Below, in pieces: positions 23,748-32,742 of a DNA stretch of 64,000 bases (position 1 is the first letter of the stretch; each line of letters starts with the position of its first letter). Where the stretch lies: the NCBI RefSeq assembly GCF_003627075.1, contig NZ_CP032630.1:496001-560000 (forward strand), given 5' to 3'. Both the position numbers and the translations under genes were made by a program. This stretch comes from Protaetiibacter intestinalis (GTDB taxonomy: Bacteria; Actinomycetota; Actinomycetes; Actinomycetales; Microbacteriaceae). The notes beneath the pieces were generated by a model. The model did no database searches. It was given only the letters and a program-made list of their open reading frames with translations, and was not told the origin of the DNA.

Positions 23748-23776
23748 AAGGCGCCCCTCAACGGGGCGCCTTCGCT
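23744..23776. terminator. bidirectional hairpin between convergent genes
   Basis: A perfect 14-base stem (AGCGAAGGCGCCCC / GGGGCGCCTTCGCT) with a 5-base loop, midway between the MarR and CPBP stops. There is no clear T tract on either side, but the stem is strong and symmetric, so it may stop transcription in both directions. Confidence 0.7.
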
Positions 23777-23796
23777 CCGTGAGGCCTCCCGCCCCC

Positions 23797-24522
23797 TCAC
23801 CGCACGTACAGGATCGCCAACCCCACCCCGTTGAACACGACGTGCGCCACGATTCCCGGCCCCAGCCGCCGCGTGAGCGCCGCGAGCAGCCCGAACACGA
23901 GCCCGCTGATCCCGGTGACGATCGCCACGGTGCCCCACAGCGTCGGCGCACTGGTCGCCAGGTGCAGCAGCACGAACAGCGGCGTGCTGACGAGCACCGA
24001 CACGATGACGCGCGCCGGCCTCCGCCCGGGCACGAGCCCAGATACGGAGCGCTGCAGCAGCCCGCGGAAGAACAGCTCTTCGACGAACGGCGCGGCGAGC
24101 CCGGTGCCCACGATGATCACGACGAGCAGCGGCACTTCCGGCAGCGCGGCCGTGGTCCCGTCGAGCGTCGCTCCGGGGCTCGACGGCGCGATCGCTTCGA
24201 CCCCGAACCGCAGCACGAGGCCGACGAGCAGCCCGATGCCGAGGTCGATGAGTCGGATGCGCAGCCCGACATCGGTGCGCGCGTCGCCGTCGCCGTAGCG
24301 CCGACCGGCCCAGTACACGCCGATCACGAGCGGTGCCCACAGCGCGAGGAACACGATCGCCTGCAGGAGCGCCACCGGCAGCGACAGCGCGATGATGCGG
24401 GGCACCGCGAGCAGCGCGACGAGCAGGCTGATCAGGTAGACGACGGATGCGACGGTGAGCGCCCCGAGCGGGTCGCGGTAGTGGGACTTGCGTCGGGGCG
24501 GGTGGCGTTGCACATCGGCCAT
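23797..24522 (-). CDS. CPBP-family intramembrane metalloprotease (CAAX protease-like)
   Basis: A 241-residue membrane protein with about six to seven helices. The ABI/CPBP motif 'FVEELFFRGLLQRS' carries the two catalytic glutamates and arginine; later helices have 'LLHLATSA' (zinc-binding histidine) and 'HVVFNGVGLAIL' (second histidine and asparagine). Family members are Rce1-like membrane proteases, in bacteria linked to bacteriocin self-immunity or abortive infection, though most are uncharacterised. The gene stands alone, convergent with the MarR gene. Confidence 0.88.
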   Translation of the reverse strand: MADVQRHPPRRKSHYRDPLGALTVASVVYLISLLVALLAVPRIIALSLPVALLQAIVFLALWAPLVIGVYWAGRRYGDGDARTDVGLRIRLIDLGIGLLVGLVLRFGVEAIAPSSPGATLDGTTAALPEVPLLVVIIVGTGLAAPFVEELFFRGLLQRSVSGLVPGRRPARVIVSVLVSTPLFVLLHLATSAPTLWGTVAIVTGISGLVFGLLAALTRRLGPGIVAHVVFNGVGLAILYVR

Positions 24523-24539
24523 GCCGCAACGCTACCGAT

Positions 24540-24577
24540 ACGACAACGGCCCCGTCTCGCGACGGGGCCGTTGTCGT
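24540..24577 (-). terminator. terminator of the surface protein gene
   Basis: A 17-base perfect stem (ACGACAACGGCCCCGTC pairing with GACGGGGCCGTTGTCGT) and a 4-base loop lie 13 bases past the stop of the minus-strand surface-protein gene. No long T tract follows. Confidence 0.78.
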
Positions 24578-24590
24578 GAAGTACTGGGCG

Positions 24591-25118
24591 TCAGCGCTGC
24601 TCGACGACCTTGCGGGTGCGGCGCGAGGCCGACACCGCGATGAGGGCGAGCACACCGAGTCCGACGGCTCCGACGCCACCCCAGATGAGCCACGCGGGAA
24701 CGTCGGCACCGGTCGCGGCGATCGACACCGCGAAGGTGGTGGTGGCGCTGCCGCTTTCGGCGCTCGCGACGAGCGTGTAGGTGCCGGTGGCGTTCGCCGG
24801 CAGGGTGACGCTGACGGAGGCTGCACCAGCACCACTGGCGGGCTTGGTGACGGGCGCCGAGTTGTCGACCACGGCGAGCACGCCGGATGCGGCGAGGGTA
24901 GCTCCGGAGGCGTTCTCACCCGTGAGCGTGAAGGTGACGGACTCCTGCGGCAAGAAGCCATCGAAGCCGAAGCTGGCGGAGCCGCCGGGTGCAACGGTGG
25001 CCGGGCCAGCAGCGCCGTCGGTGGCCGGGTACGGGTCGGCGATGGCTGCGGATGCAGCGCCGCCGATGGTGAGCGCGAATGCCGCGGCGAGCGCGGTGAT
25101 GGTCTTCTTAACGTTCAT
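24591..25118 (-). CDS. secreted surface protein with LAXTG-like sorting signal
   Basis: A 175-residue exported protein. It has a Sec signal peptide ('MNVKKTITALAAAFALTIGG' then 'AASA' cleavage region), an Ig-like beta-rich ectodomain of about 110 residues ('APGGSASFGFDGFLPQESV', 'LPANATGTYTLVASAES'), and a C-terminal sorting region: 'AATGADVPAW', a hydrophobic helix and 'SRRTRKVVEQR'. The pentapeptide reads I-A-A-T-G, close to the LAXTG signal of actinobacterial class E sortases. I chose the ATG at 25118, because signal-peptide features begin there. No sortase is encoded nearby. Its function is unknown. Confidence 0.85.
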   Translation of the reverse strand: MNVKKTITALAAAFALTIGGAASAAIADPYPATDGAAGPATVAPGGSASFGFDGFLPQESVTFTLTGENASGATLAASGVLAVVDNSAPVTKPASGAGAASVSVTLPANATGTYTLVASAESGSATTTFAVSIAATGADVPAWLIWGGVGAVGLGVLALIAVSASRRTRKVVEQR

Positions 25119-25211
25119 GATCCTCGCGCCTGAGCGCGCCTCCCTTGGGTGCGTTACCACGACCGGATCCCCTGTCCGGCCGCGCGGGTACTCCTGAATG
25201 ATACACACGTC

Positions 25212-26996
25212 CTAACAGACGAGCGAGCGATGCCTTGTTTCGGTCTGGTTAAGAGTCGGTGTCACGTCAACGGTGAGCGGACCCTTCTCGCCCGCGACCC
25301 CCGCGAACTCGACGGTGTAGGTGGCGCTCTCCCCCGGCGCGAGCAGCGTCGACACCTGGAATACGGGTCGCCCCCGGTCGATCGCCCCGGTGCCGATCGC
25401 CTCTTCGCCGTCGAGGGTGGCACCCTGCACGATCGCCCCGACGGGCCCGTAGATGGCGATGAGTGTCTTCACCTTGCCGGGCTCGATGCCGAAGTCACCA
25501 CCCCCGGTGACGTAGTCGGGCAGCGAGGTGGCCGCATCCGCCGGTGCGTTGTTGGTGAAGGTGACGGTGGCCCGGTAGGTGGGGATGCCGTCAGCCCGGC
25601 ACACGCCGCCCGCCACGTCGACCTCGAGGTCGGTGTAGTAGTTCATCTTGGCACCGGTGCCGTCGTTGAGGTACACGCCGAGCTCGGGGCCGTCGCTGTT
25701 GTCGGAGGGCAGGATGCCCGAGAGCGTGGTGCCGGCCACGTACTGCTGGTCTTCCTCGCGCGCGTTCCAAATGCGGATGCGTCGTTCTTCACCGCCCCTG
25801 ACGAGCGCTTCCACGAGTGCCTTCGGTTCGACGTCGGGACCTGTGACGGCCGAGAACACCGCCTGGGCGGCGGCGGCGAAGAAAGCGTCCTGGTCAGCGG
25901 GATCCGGATAGCGCGCGTACGTCTCGCTCAGCAGCACCGCGACCGCGTTCTCGCTTGTCAGGAGGACCTCCCCCACCTGCACCGGCCCGGTCGCTTCGAG
26001 CAGGTAGGAAAGCAGCACGGGATCGACGGCGACGACGGCGTCGATGGTGCCACCGATACGCTGCTGCCACATCGCCTGGGCAAGTTGGCCGGTAGTGTCG
26101 AACCAAGGGGTGAGATTGACGTCTTGAATGTACTCTCCGGCAATGTCGCCGAAGAGGCTGCGAGTGGGATCATCGAGCGGCAGCACAGGGCTGTCGAAAT
26201 GTGCACCGAAGTCGCGACTAGACGCTTGACCCGCCAGGTCGACCTTTCCCCCCGAGGCCGTGATCAGCGCGAGCGCACCGCTGACTCCCCCTGCGGCACG
26301 CAACTCCGCGTTGTTCTGGACAAGAACGAGGGTGCTACGCGGGCCGTCTTCCCCCAGCATGATAGGCAGCAGATGCGAGGTGCGGTAAAGGGAATCGACC
26401 GAAGAAGTGGCCTCGTCAATGAGCCCGAGCAGCTTCTCAACTGAGTCGCGCACCGGACCAATCGTTGTATCGACGTCAATCCCCGCTGCGCTCGTGGCCG
26501 CTGCGGACATCGCGTCATTGGCCTCCGCGAGTTCGGGCTGCATGGCAATTATTGGAGACAGGTCGATCGCACCGTCCACAACGGCGAATGAATCTGGTTC
26601 GAAGTTGGCGGCCGCCCTGACCAACGGATTCACACCTTCGTCGGCCAAAAGGCGCGCAACCTCGGATACCTGCCTAACAGCGGTCAGATTCGGCCCCACC
26701 CACGGAACATGCTCGGTAAGGTTCCAAATTGGATCATGGGTGATTTCAAACGCAGCGTCCGTACGTTGCCTTAGTGCAGCGACAAGCTCGGCGGGGCTTC
26801 CGTCGTGTGCTCCGAGTAGCGTGTCCCGCAGTTCACGAGTGATCGGTTCGGCAGCGGTGAGTTGCTCCCGGACTATGAGTCCCCGAGCGACAATCCACCC
26901 GCTCCAAAGTAGCAAGATTGAGATCCCCCCCAAGATCACCAATCGAACCCACGCGGATCTGCGCCGAACTCGGTGTGAGGCTGCCATATTGACCAT
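25212..26996 (-). CDS. DUF4012 membrane-anchored protein
   Basis: A 594-residue protein with one N-terminal transmembrane helix ('LVILGGISILLLWSGWIVA') and a large extracytoplasmic DUF4012 region: 'HVPWVGPNLTAVRQVSEVA', 'LVLVQNNAELRAAGGVSGALAL' (the conserved 'l.QN..ElRatGG' core), 'VNLTPWFDTTGQLAQAMW' and 'LSETYARYPD'. DUF4012 proteins commonly sit beside polysaccharide or cell-wall glycopolymer genes in actinobacteria; their reaction is unknown. The start is uncertain: ATG 26996 puts the helix close to the N-terminus, while a GTG at 27041 would add 15 residues. It is divergent from the glycosyltransferase that opens the exopolysaccharide block. Confidence 0.88.
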   Translation of the reverse strand: MVNMAASHRVRRRSAWVRLVILGGISILLLWSGWIVARGLIVREQLTAAEPITRELRDTLLGAHDGSPAELVAALRQRTDAAFEITHDPIWNLTEHVPWVGPNLTAVRQVSEVARLLADEGVNPLVRAAANFEPDSFAVVDGAIDLSPIIAMQPELAEANDAMSAAATSAAGIDVDTTIGPVRDSVEKLLGLIDEATSSVDSLYRTSHLLPIMLGEDGPRSTLVLVQNNAELRAAGGVSGALALITASGGKVDLAGQASSRDFGAHFDSPVLPLDDPTRSLFGDIAGEYIQDVNLTPWFDTTGQLAQAMWQQRIGGTIDAVVAVDPVLLSYLLEATGPVQVGEVLLTSENAVAVLLSETYARYPDPADQDAFFAAAAQAVFSAVTGPDVEPKALVEALVRGGEERRIRIWNAREEDQQYVAGTTLSGILPSDNSDGPELGVYLNDGTGAKMNYYTDLEVDVAGGVCRADGIPTYRATVTFTNNAPADAATSLPDYVTGGGDFGIEPGKVKTLIAIYGPVGAIVQGATLDGEEAIGTGAIDRGRPVFQVSTLLAPGESATYTVEFAGVAGEKGPLTVDVTPTLNQTETRHRSLVC

Positions 26997-27173
26997 TCGG
27001 GCGACGCGCGGGAGAAACAGCAGGGCAGGCTGCCCTGACACACGAGGCTACCCGACACGGAACGTCACCAGCCCCCATCGAGTGCCGTGTAGCCTGCTCA
27101 CGGCGAGTCGCGTTGGCTCAAGGCTGCGCGCCAGCCCTAGGCACCACACTCCGGAACAACCAGGAACACTTAG

Positions 27174-28343
27174 ATGCGTCTCCCCGACTTGGCTCGAGCG
27201 TCCGAGATTGGTGCCCGCTTCGGGACTCGTGCAAGCATCGCGTTTGTCGTGAACACCGATCGGTTCTTTCTCACCCATAGAGCGTCTTGGGCGCGTGCAA
27301 TCAGCGCCGCGGGTGGTTCTGTGACCGTGATCGCAGCGGACACCGGCTTTGCGGACAGAATTCGAGAGCTCGGGTTCGAATTCATTCCTGTGGAGATGGG
27401 TCGCGAATCCGTCTCTCCCTTAAGGGCATCCCAAGTCGCATGGAGGCTCTTCCAGACGCTGAACAAGGGAGCGTACGACACCGTCTTCCTGGTGGCTACT
27501 GCTGCCTACACTCTCGGTTGGTTCGCAAGCCTCACGATGCCGTCTACTCGATTCATCCGAGTGATCACTGGCGCCGGAAGAGCGCTCGACGGCCGATCGA
27601 CGCTTGCCTCACTGATCGTTGGATCGCAACTTCGGTTCTCGGCCCGGCGCCGGAATGTGTATTCGATCTTCCAGCTCGAACAAGATCTTGACCGTTTCTT
27701 GACGCGGAAGATGGCGGTCGAGCCACGATCCTCTGTAATACCTGGGACAGGCATCGACACCAGATTGTGGAACCCCGCACCCGCACAACGAGACCCCAGT
27801 CGGCCACAGATCCTGTTCGCTTCACGGCTGTTTGCCGAGAAGGGCATCGGAACATACCTGGCTGTCGCACGCGCTCTCGCGGACAAGGCCGAGTTCTTGG
27901 TTGCTGGGGCACCAGATCTGGGAGTTTCGACGAGCGTCCGGCCAGAAGATATTGCGGAATGGACAGGAGTAGTGACCTATCTTGGGCAATCCGACGACAT
28001 GTTGGGGCTGCTCCAATCCGCAGACGTCCTGCTTTTCCCCAGCACACACCCCGAGGGAACACCGCGAGTCTTGATCGAGGCCGCGGCGTGTGGGGTCGCG
28101 ATCGTCGCCAACGATCAACCCGGCAGCCGCGCCGTCGTTGGCGACTCTGCAATCTTCATCGACGGAGTCGATGAAGATGATTGGATCCGTGCAACTCACG
28201 AGGTCCTCGAACACCGCGAACTACGGCACTCTCTCGGCCGATCGGCGCGCCAGTACGTCGTTGAGCATTTCGATCTCGCACAGACACTCACGTCCGTTCT
28301 GGAGATCGCAGGAGTACCACTAGCAAGGAAAGCCCCCCAATGA
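27174..28343 (+). CDS. glycosyltransferase family 4
   Basis: A 389-residue GT-B glycosyltransferase of the GT4 type. The N-terminal domain starts after 'IAFVVNTDRFFLTHRASWARAI', and the C-terminal donor domain contains 'RPQILFASRLFAEKGIGTYLAVARAL', read in parts, 'VTYLGQSDDMLGLLQSADVLLFPSTHPEGTPRVLIEAAACG' with the conserved 'EGTPRVLIEA' glutamate motif. It starts the plus-strand exopolysaccharide block and overlaps the next gene by 4 bases (ATGA). AGGAAC lies about 8 bases before the ATG. The sugar donor and acceptor cannot be read. GC content is visibly lower than in flanking core genes. Confidence 0.9.
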   Translation: MRLPDLARASEIGARFGTRASIAFVVNTDRFFLTHRASWARAISAAGGSVTVIAADTGFADRIRELGFEFIPVEMGRESVSPLRASQVAWRLFQTLNKGAYDTVFLVATAAYTLGWFASLTMPSTRFIRVITGAGRALDGRSTLASLIVGSQLRFSARRRNVYSIFQLEQDLDRFLTRKMAVEPRSSVIPGTGIDTRLWNPAPAQRDPSRPQILFASRLFAEKGIGTYLAVARALADKAEFLVAGAPDLGVSTSVRPEDIAEWTGVVTYLGQSDDMLGLLQSADVLLFPSTHPEGTPRVLIEAAACGVAIVANDQPGSRAVVGDSAIFIDGVDEDDWIRATHEVLEHRELRHSLGRSARQYVVEHFDLAQTLTSVLEIAGVPLARKAPQ

Positions 28344-29194
28344 GCACCCTGGCAGTCATACCGACACTTGTTGCGCCCGACGGACTCCGCGGTCTAGTCC
28401 GATCGCTGGAAGCGTCAGGCGCGAAAGTACGTGTAGTGGCAAACAGCGCTCGAGCAGCCACCCGACTGCTCGAATGGCAGGTCCCTCACATGGACCTTCA
28501 GTTGAATCTTGGATTCGGGGGGTCTGTGCGCGCAGTCGTTGCAGAGGAGAACGATTGGGACTCGCTGATTATCGCCAACGACGACCTTGTGGTGGAGGAG
28601 TCCCGCTTTTCATCCAGTATGACGGCACTTTCACGCAACTCAGGGGTCAGATACTTGTGCCCCGAGCCTCCTCGCGCACTTCCGGGACTCATCGAGGTTT
28701 TCCTCAACTTGTCACTGCTGGGCCGGCTCCTTGGGCGGCTTGGAGCTCGTCGACCCGTGACAGGCATGCAGTATCGATCTTTTTCGATGGTCGAGATCTC
28801 GCGAAGCTGCTGGGACGACGTCGGCGGGCTCGACCCAGATATACCATTCACCTTCGAGGATGCGGACTTCATCCGACGGGCAACGCAATTAGGGTACGCC
28901 GCGGTCGCCTCACCCGATCTTGCGATAGCTCATAGGCATTCCGAGGCGAGTGCGCAGTACATTCGAGAAGTTCTGCCCGTATCCGCTTGGTCCGCGGTCG
29001 CATACTTGGACAAGTGGCGCGGAAAGAGTTCGGCCAACTTGTTGACCGTCCGTGCGGCGTTGATCGCCAGAATACCTCTCCTGTTATTCGCAAAGGCGCG
29101 CTTTAGAGACCACTTGGTCGGCGTTCTTCGCGCGATCAGCGCGTCCGGGCGGCACGTTCCCCCGGCCCTGCCTAAGTACGAGCAAATCCAATGA
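28340..29194 (+). CDS. glycosyltransferase family 2-like
   Basis: A 284-residue GT-A enzyme. It carries 'LNLGFGGSVRAVV', typical of rhamnosyltransferase-like GT2 proteins ('N.GfggavN.g'), a DXD-like 'IIANDDLVVE', and the acceptor-side 'FTFEDADFIRRATQLGY' motif ('.EDvdl..R....G'). It belongs to a run of overlapping genes in the exopolysaccharide block and uses 4-base overlaps on both sides. It probably adds one sugar of the repeat unit on the inner face of the membrane. Substrates are unknown. Confidence 0.86.
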   Translation: MSTLAVIPTLVAPDGLRGLVRSLEASGAKVRVVANSARAATRLLEWQVPHMDLQLNLGFGGSVRAVVAEENDWDSLIIANDDLVVEESRFSSSMTALSRNSGVRYLCPEPPRALPGLIEVFLNLSLLGRLLGRLGARRPVTGMQYRSFSMVEISRSCWDDVGGLDPDIPFTFEDADFIRRATQLGYAAVASPDLAIAHRHSEASAQYIREVLPVSAWSAVAYLDKWRGKSSANLLTVRAALIARIPLLLFAKARFRDHLVGVLRAISASGRHVPPALPKYEQIQ

Positions 29195-30156
29195 GAGTCC
29201 ATTGCGATGGTTACGTGCGCACCGGGACCGGCATCGGCGTCGTACAACGCAAGCTCTACCCCTTCCTCGAGAGCTTCGGGGTGGAGCTCTCTATCGGGGA
29301 ATCCCGTGATCGCGGTGATGGAGCACTCCGCCGGGCACTTGGTCTCATCATTGGGCTGTTACGGCGCCCCCAGGAAGGAGAGGTCTTCCTGTCACTAGTG
29401 CCGCCATTCCCACTCCAATTGACATCACCTGCAGTGACAATTGTTCACGACTTACGATGGATGCGAACTCGCGATGGAGTCTCCAGGGCCTACCGAGCGT
29501 GGGACCTGCGGCGCGCTGTGCGGCGGTCCGATCGAATCATCTGCATTAGCGAACGCACACTTCACGACCTCGTCGCCTTCGCTCCGGAATCAAGAACAAA
29601 GGCTACGGTCGCATGGGAGGGTCCTGGAATCGTTACGGAGCAAGTTTTCTCCGAGAACATCCCCGGTCGCGTGCTGCTCATTGGCGGCGGCGCACACAAG
29701 CGCAACGAACTGGCCGCGCGCGTGCTGGCGCGCCGCCCGGCATGGTGCAAGTCGGTTGTGGGGGTCGGGCTATCTCCACAAGCTCGCACACTTCTCGATG
29801 ACGCATACCCGGGGGCAACAGAATGGGTGGTGCGGCCAACGGACGAGCAACTAATCGACTTGTACCGTAGTGCAGAGTTCTTCCTCTTCCTTGGCACCGA
29901 GGAAGGATTTGGACTGCCATACATCGAAGCCTTGAGTTCGGGGTGCATAGTAATCGCGGTCGACCAACCGCTTACAAGGGAGCTGCTCGGCGAAGCGGCA
30001 GTTCTGGTGATCGACGGAGACGCCCGCGATATTGAAAGCCAACTCAAACACCGGGCATGGCCACCCTTGATGGAGCGACGGAAACTGGCGGCGAGATTCA
30101 GTTGGCGCGCTTTCGCCGAGCACGTGCGGGATGAACTGGAGGCCACCACCCGATGA
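29191..30156 (+). CDS. glycosyltransferase family 4 (second)
   Basis: A 321-residue GT-B enzyme. 'GTGIGVVQRKLYPFLE' near the N-terminus matches the glycine-rich loop of GT4 mannosyl/glucosyltransferases; 'DLRWMRTRDGVSRAYRAWD' and 'SDRIICISERT' follow; the C-terminal donor site is 'FFLFLGTEEGFGLPYIEALSSGC' with 'EGFGLPYIEA'. It is shorter than typical family members (about 360-380 residues). It is embedded in the exopolysaccharide block with 4-base overlaps on both sides. The substrate is unknown. Confidence 0.88.
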   Translation: MRVHCDGYVRTGTGIGVVQRKLYPFLESFGVELSIGESRDRGDGALRRALGLIIGLLRRPQEGEVFLSLVPPFPLQLTSPAVTIVHDLRWMRTRDGVSRAYRAWDLRRAVRRSDRIICISERTLHDLVAFAPESRTKATVAWEGPGIVTEQVFSENIPGRVLLIGGGAHKRNELAARVLARRPAWCKSVVGVGLSPQARTLLDDAYPGATEWVVRPTDEQLIDLYRSAEFFLFLGTEEGFGLPYIEALSSGCIVIAVDQPLTRELLGEAAVLVIDGDARDIESQLKHRAWPPLMERRKLAARFSWRAFAEHVRDELEATTR

Positions 30157-30566
30157 GATTGTCTCGTTCCGAACTGCGTCGGCTGTTCCGGTCGAAGCTC
30201 GATCCTCTAGTGATTGGCAGATGGAGCCTTAAGGCGTGGCGAATGTACGCCTTACGTCATCGCTGTCATCTCGGGCCGGAAGTCAGCATTGGGCCACTGT
30301 CGTCGCTCACATTCGACGACCTTTATGTTGGCGAAGGTTCCACAATCGGCAGCGAATGCGAGATCGACGCCTACTCAGGAATCGAGATCGGCTCCAACGC
30401 CACCATCGGCGATCGGGTGCGCTTGCTTTCTCGTATTGACCTTGATTCAACGACTACATGGGCGTCTGGAATCGTGATCGGAGACAACGCAGTGGTCCCG
30501 GACGGATCTGTGATCCTTCCGGGGGACCGAATATCAGGACAACCAGGAAAGCTGAGTGCTCCATGA
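30153..30566 (+). CDS. left-handed beta-helix acyltransferase, short
   Basis: A 137-residue protein with hexapeptide repeats: 'VGEGSTIGSECEIDAYSGIEIGSNATIGDRVRLL' is seen as successive 'I.IG..' turns, and 'IVIGDNAVVPDGSVILPG' follows. This is the LbH fold of acetyl- or other acyltransferases that decorate polysaccharides. The usual catalytic His-containing loop and the last part of the helix are reduced: 'RIDLDSTTTWASG' replaces the common 'H....' loop, so activity is uncertain. The gene overlaps both neighbours by 4 bases. Confidence 0.78.
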   Translation: MRLSRSELRRLFRSKLDPLVIGRWSLKAWRMYALRHRCHLGPEVSIGPLSSLTFDDLYVGEGSTIGSECEIDAYSGIEIGSNATIGDRVRLLSRIDLDSTTTWASGIVIGDNAVVPDGSVILPGDRISGQPGKLSAP

Positions 30567-31552
30567 TCACGCTCACCGGCGGGTGGGGCTACTACAACAT
30601 GGGGGACGAAGCGCTTCTTGCCGCATACCGCAAGACTCTCGAGGGTATCGATGAGCTCCGGATAGCCTCGGTTGATCCCGTACGAACTGCGCGCGCCCAT
30701 GGTCTCGCAGAGGTCGATCGGGAGGCGTACTTCATGCGGCCCGCCGAAGGGCCCGTGGTCGTATGTGGCGGAGGTTATCTGAACGGTCGGTGGCGCCCAG
30801 AACTGCCGCTGAAGTTGAGACGGCTCCGCAGGCTATCGCGACACGGGGTTATTGGCCACGCTCTTGAGATGCGTCGGCTGGACGCGCCCTCAATCTCCCG
30901 GTCTTCGAGAGCATTGTTCAGCGGGCATCCCCTTGCAGTCCGTGACACCGAGTCTGCCGCCCAAGCAGCCCGGCTCGGGCTCGCTGCTGACATTGTGCCG
31001 GATGCGATCGCGATGCTTGCGCCCCACGTCGGAGGCCTTCGCAAAACGGTTCCTCAAGTTGTGGGCAAGTACGTGCTCAACCTCGTCGATATCGCGAAGC
31101 GCTCCGACTCATCTGACAGCGAAGTGGCGCCACAGGAATGGCTAGGGTTCTGCAAGGAACTCATAAGTCGCATCGGGTCGGAAGCTGTTGCAATCGTCGC
31201 CGGCCACGCTGATCGCGAGTTCGCGCGAAACTTTGGGATCCCACTCATCGAGCCGTCCAGCGTTCGATCCTTCATCTCGATTCTCGGCTCCGCGCGAGCA
31301 GTCCTGAGCGTCCGCATGCACCCCGCCCTAATTGCAAGCATGTTGGGGGTTCCTACGCTTGCGGTCCCGTACAACGGCAAGGTCTCTCCCACCTTGGGTC
31401 AGATTGGTATTGAGAGCATCGTGCTGCGGAGTCTTGACGTTGATCTCGCGATACAGTCGCTCAGCTCCTCCGAAGACCTAAGCGGTGCTTGGTCGGCAGC
31501 CGCCGAACGCAGCTCGTCATGGCTCTTGAGCGCCGTGGAGAGGCAGTTGTGA
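30563..31552 (+). CDS. polysaccharide pyruvyl transferase family protein
   Basis: A 329-residue protein. 'TGGWGYYNMGDEALLAAY' is the N-terminal signature of polysaccharide pyruvyl transferases (CsaB/WcaK type), followed by 'VVVCGGGYLNGRW' and the C-terminal 'SVRMHPALIASMLGVPTLAVPYNGKVSPTLGQIG' stretch containing 'RMHPALIA'. Such enzymes add ketal-pyruvate from phosphoenolpyruvate to a sugar, making the polymer acidic and, in some species, a docking site for S-layer proteins. I chose the ATG at 30563, which overlaps the preceding stop (ATGA); an upstream in-frame start would overlap further. Confidence 0.88.
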   Translation: MITLTGGWGYYNMGDEALLAAYRKTLEGIDELRIASVDPVRTARAHGLAEVDREAYFMRPAEGPVVVCGGGYLNGRWRPELPLKLRRLRRLSRHGVIGHALEMRRLDAPSISRSSRALFSGHPLAVRDTESAAQAARLGLAADIVPDAIAMLAPHVGGLRKTVPQVVGKYVLNLVDIAKRSDSSDSEVAPQEWLGFCKELISRIGSEAVAIVAGHADREFARNFGIPLIEPSSVRSFISILGSARAVLSVRMHPALIASMLGVPTLAVPYNGKVSPTLGQIGIESIVLRSLDVDLAIQSLSSSEDLSGAWSAAAERSSSWLLSAVERQL

Positions 31553-32742
31553 AGCGGAATGCCACTGTTCTCACCGCCAGCCGGGTAGTCGCGAGCGCTG
31601 CGCAGGCACTCAGCCTGATTCTCCTGGCTCGACTTGTGTCTCCAGCCGAGTTTGGCTCGCTCAGTGCGATGATCGCGGTCGGCACCTTTCTCGTCGCAGT
31701 TCTCGATTTTGGGACCTCTCCCTATGTCCTGAAGCTGCGGGCAAGGTCGCGCGATGACCCCAGGATTGCGACCTCGGTGTTCATCTCCCGCATCGGGACC
31801 GGTTTGTCTGCAGCGCTCCTCGTCCTAACTTGGCTGACGGGAGCATTAGGTGATGTAAGCACGTTGGTTGCTGCACTGATAGTGGCCTGGGTCACGTTCG
31901 AGCGGCTTGCAGAGATGTCAAGCGCGATCCTCCTCGCCGACGGACGAATCGTATGGTCCGCGAGCTGCCTAGTGTTGCGACGCCTACTTCCGTTGCTTCT
32001 TTTCGTCGGAGTCACTGCGATTGCTCCCAATGATGAGCCGGCTGTTGCGTTCGCCGCTTCTCTCACCGCAGGGGCTGGGGCGGCGGTATGCGTGAATGCC
32101 CTGCTCCTGAGACACCAGATCGCCTGGCGCGTACGAGCACCCGTCGCGACCGTGTTGCGGGAGTCCCGGCACTACTTGAGCGCCCTGGGGTCGAGTCAGG
32201 CGCGGAATCTGGAAGTTCCGCTCATCCAGGCTTTTGCCGACGCACACACGGGAGGACTAGCGAGCCTCGCCTTGCGATTCGGTCAGCCTGCAAGGCTCGT
32301 AGCCACTTCCGTGGCGCAAACAGTCTTGCCTCGTATCTCCACCCAGGTGCACGAGGCCCGCTCCACCCTCACGCAAATTGTGATTCTCGGGGTAGCCGGC
32401 ACCCTTGCGGGCGCGTTTGCAGCAGCGTTCTTGCCTGCCCTGATTCCCGCACTCGTCGGCTCAGACTACGCTGGTGCAATCCTGCCGACGCAGATTGTCG
32501 TCACCACGGCAGCACTCACGTCACTTAGCGCGCCCTTGGGCAGCCTCCTCCAGGCACTCGATCAGGAGCGCGCAGTCGGGGTCAACGGCGTGGTCTTCGC
32601 AATTGCTGGAATCGTCGCGACCATCGTCGGTGCCGTCCTTGGCGACCTCACGCTCAGCATCAGCCTGATCTCTGCTTGCTTCATCGGAAAGACCCTCAGT
32701 TTGTTCGTGATGGGGATACGACATGCGCCACCCGAGCAATAG
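31549..32742 (+). CDS. polysaccharide flippase (Wzx/PST family)
   Basis: A 397-residue membrane protein with about twelve hydrophobic helices. It begins 'RNATVLTASRVVASAAQALSLILLARLVSPAEFG', visible as 'LTASRVVASAAQA' and 'LLARLVSPAEFGSLSA', the entry motif of Wzx-type MOP-superfamily exporters. It moves undecaprenyl-linked repeat units to the outer face of the membrane. I chose the GTG at 31549, overlapping the preceding stop (GTGA), with GGAGAGG about 5 bases upstream. It overlaps the polymerase gene by 20 bases. Confidence 0.88.
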   Translation: MKRNATVLTASRVVASAAQALSLILLARLVSPAEFGSLSAMIAVGTFLVAVLDFGTSPYVLKLRARSRDDPRIATSVFISRIGTGLSAALLVLTWLTGALGDVSTLVAALIVAWVTFERLAEMSSAILLADGRIVWSASCLVLRRLLPLLLFVGVTAIAPNDEPAVAFAASLTAGAGAAVCVNALLLRHQIAWRVRAPVATVLRESRHYLSALGSSQARNLEVPLIQAFADAHTGGLASLALRFGQPARLVATSVAQTVLPRISTQVHEARSTLTQIVILGVAGTLAGAFAAAFLPALIPALVGSDYAGAILPTQIVVTTAALTSLSAPLGSLLQALDQERAVGVNGVVFAIAGIVATIVGAVLGDLTLSISLISACFIGKTLSLFVMGIRHAPPEQ

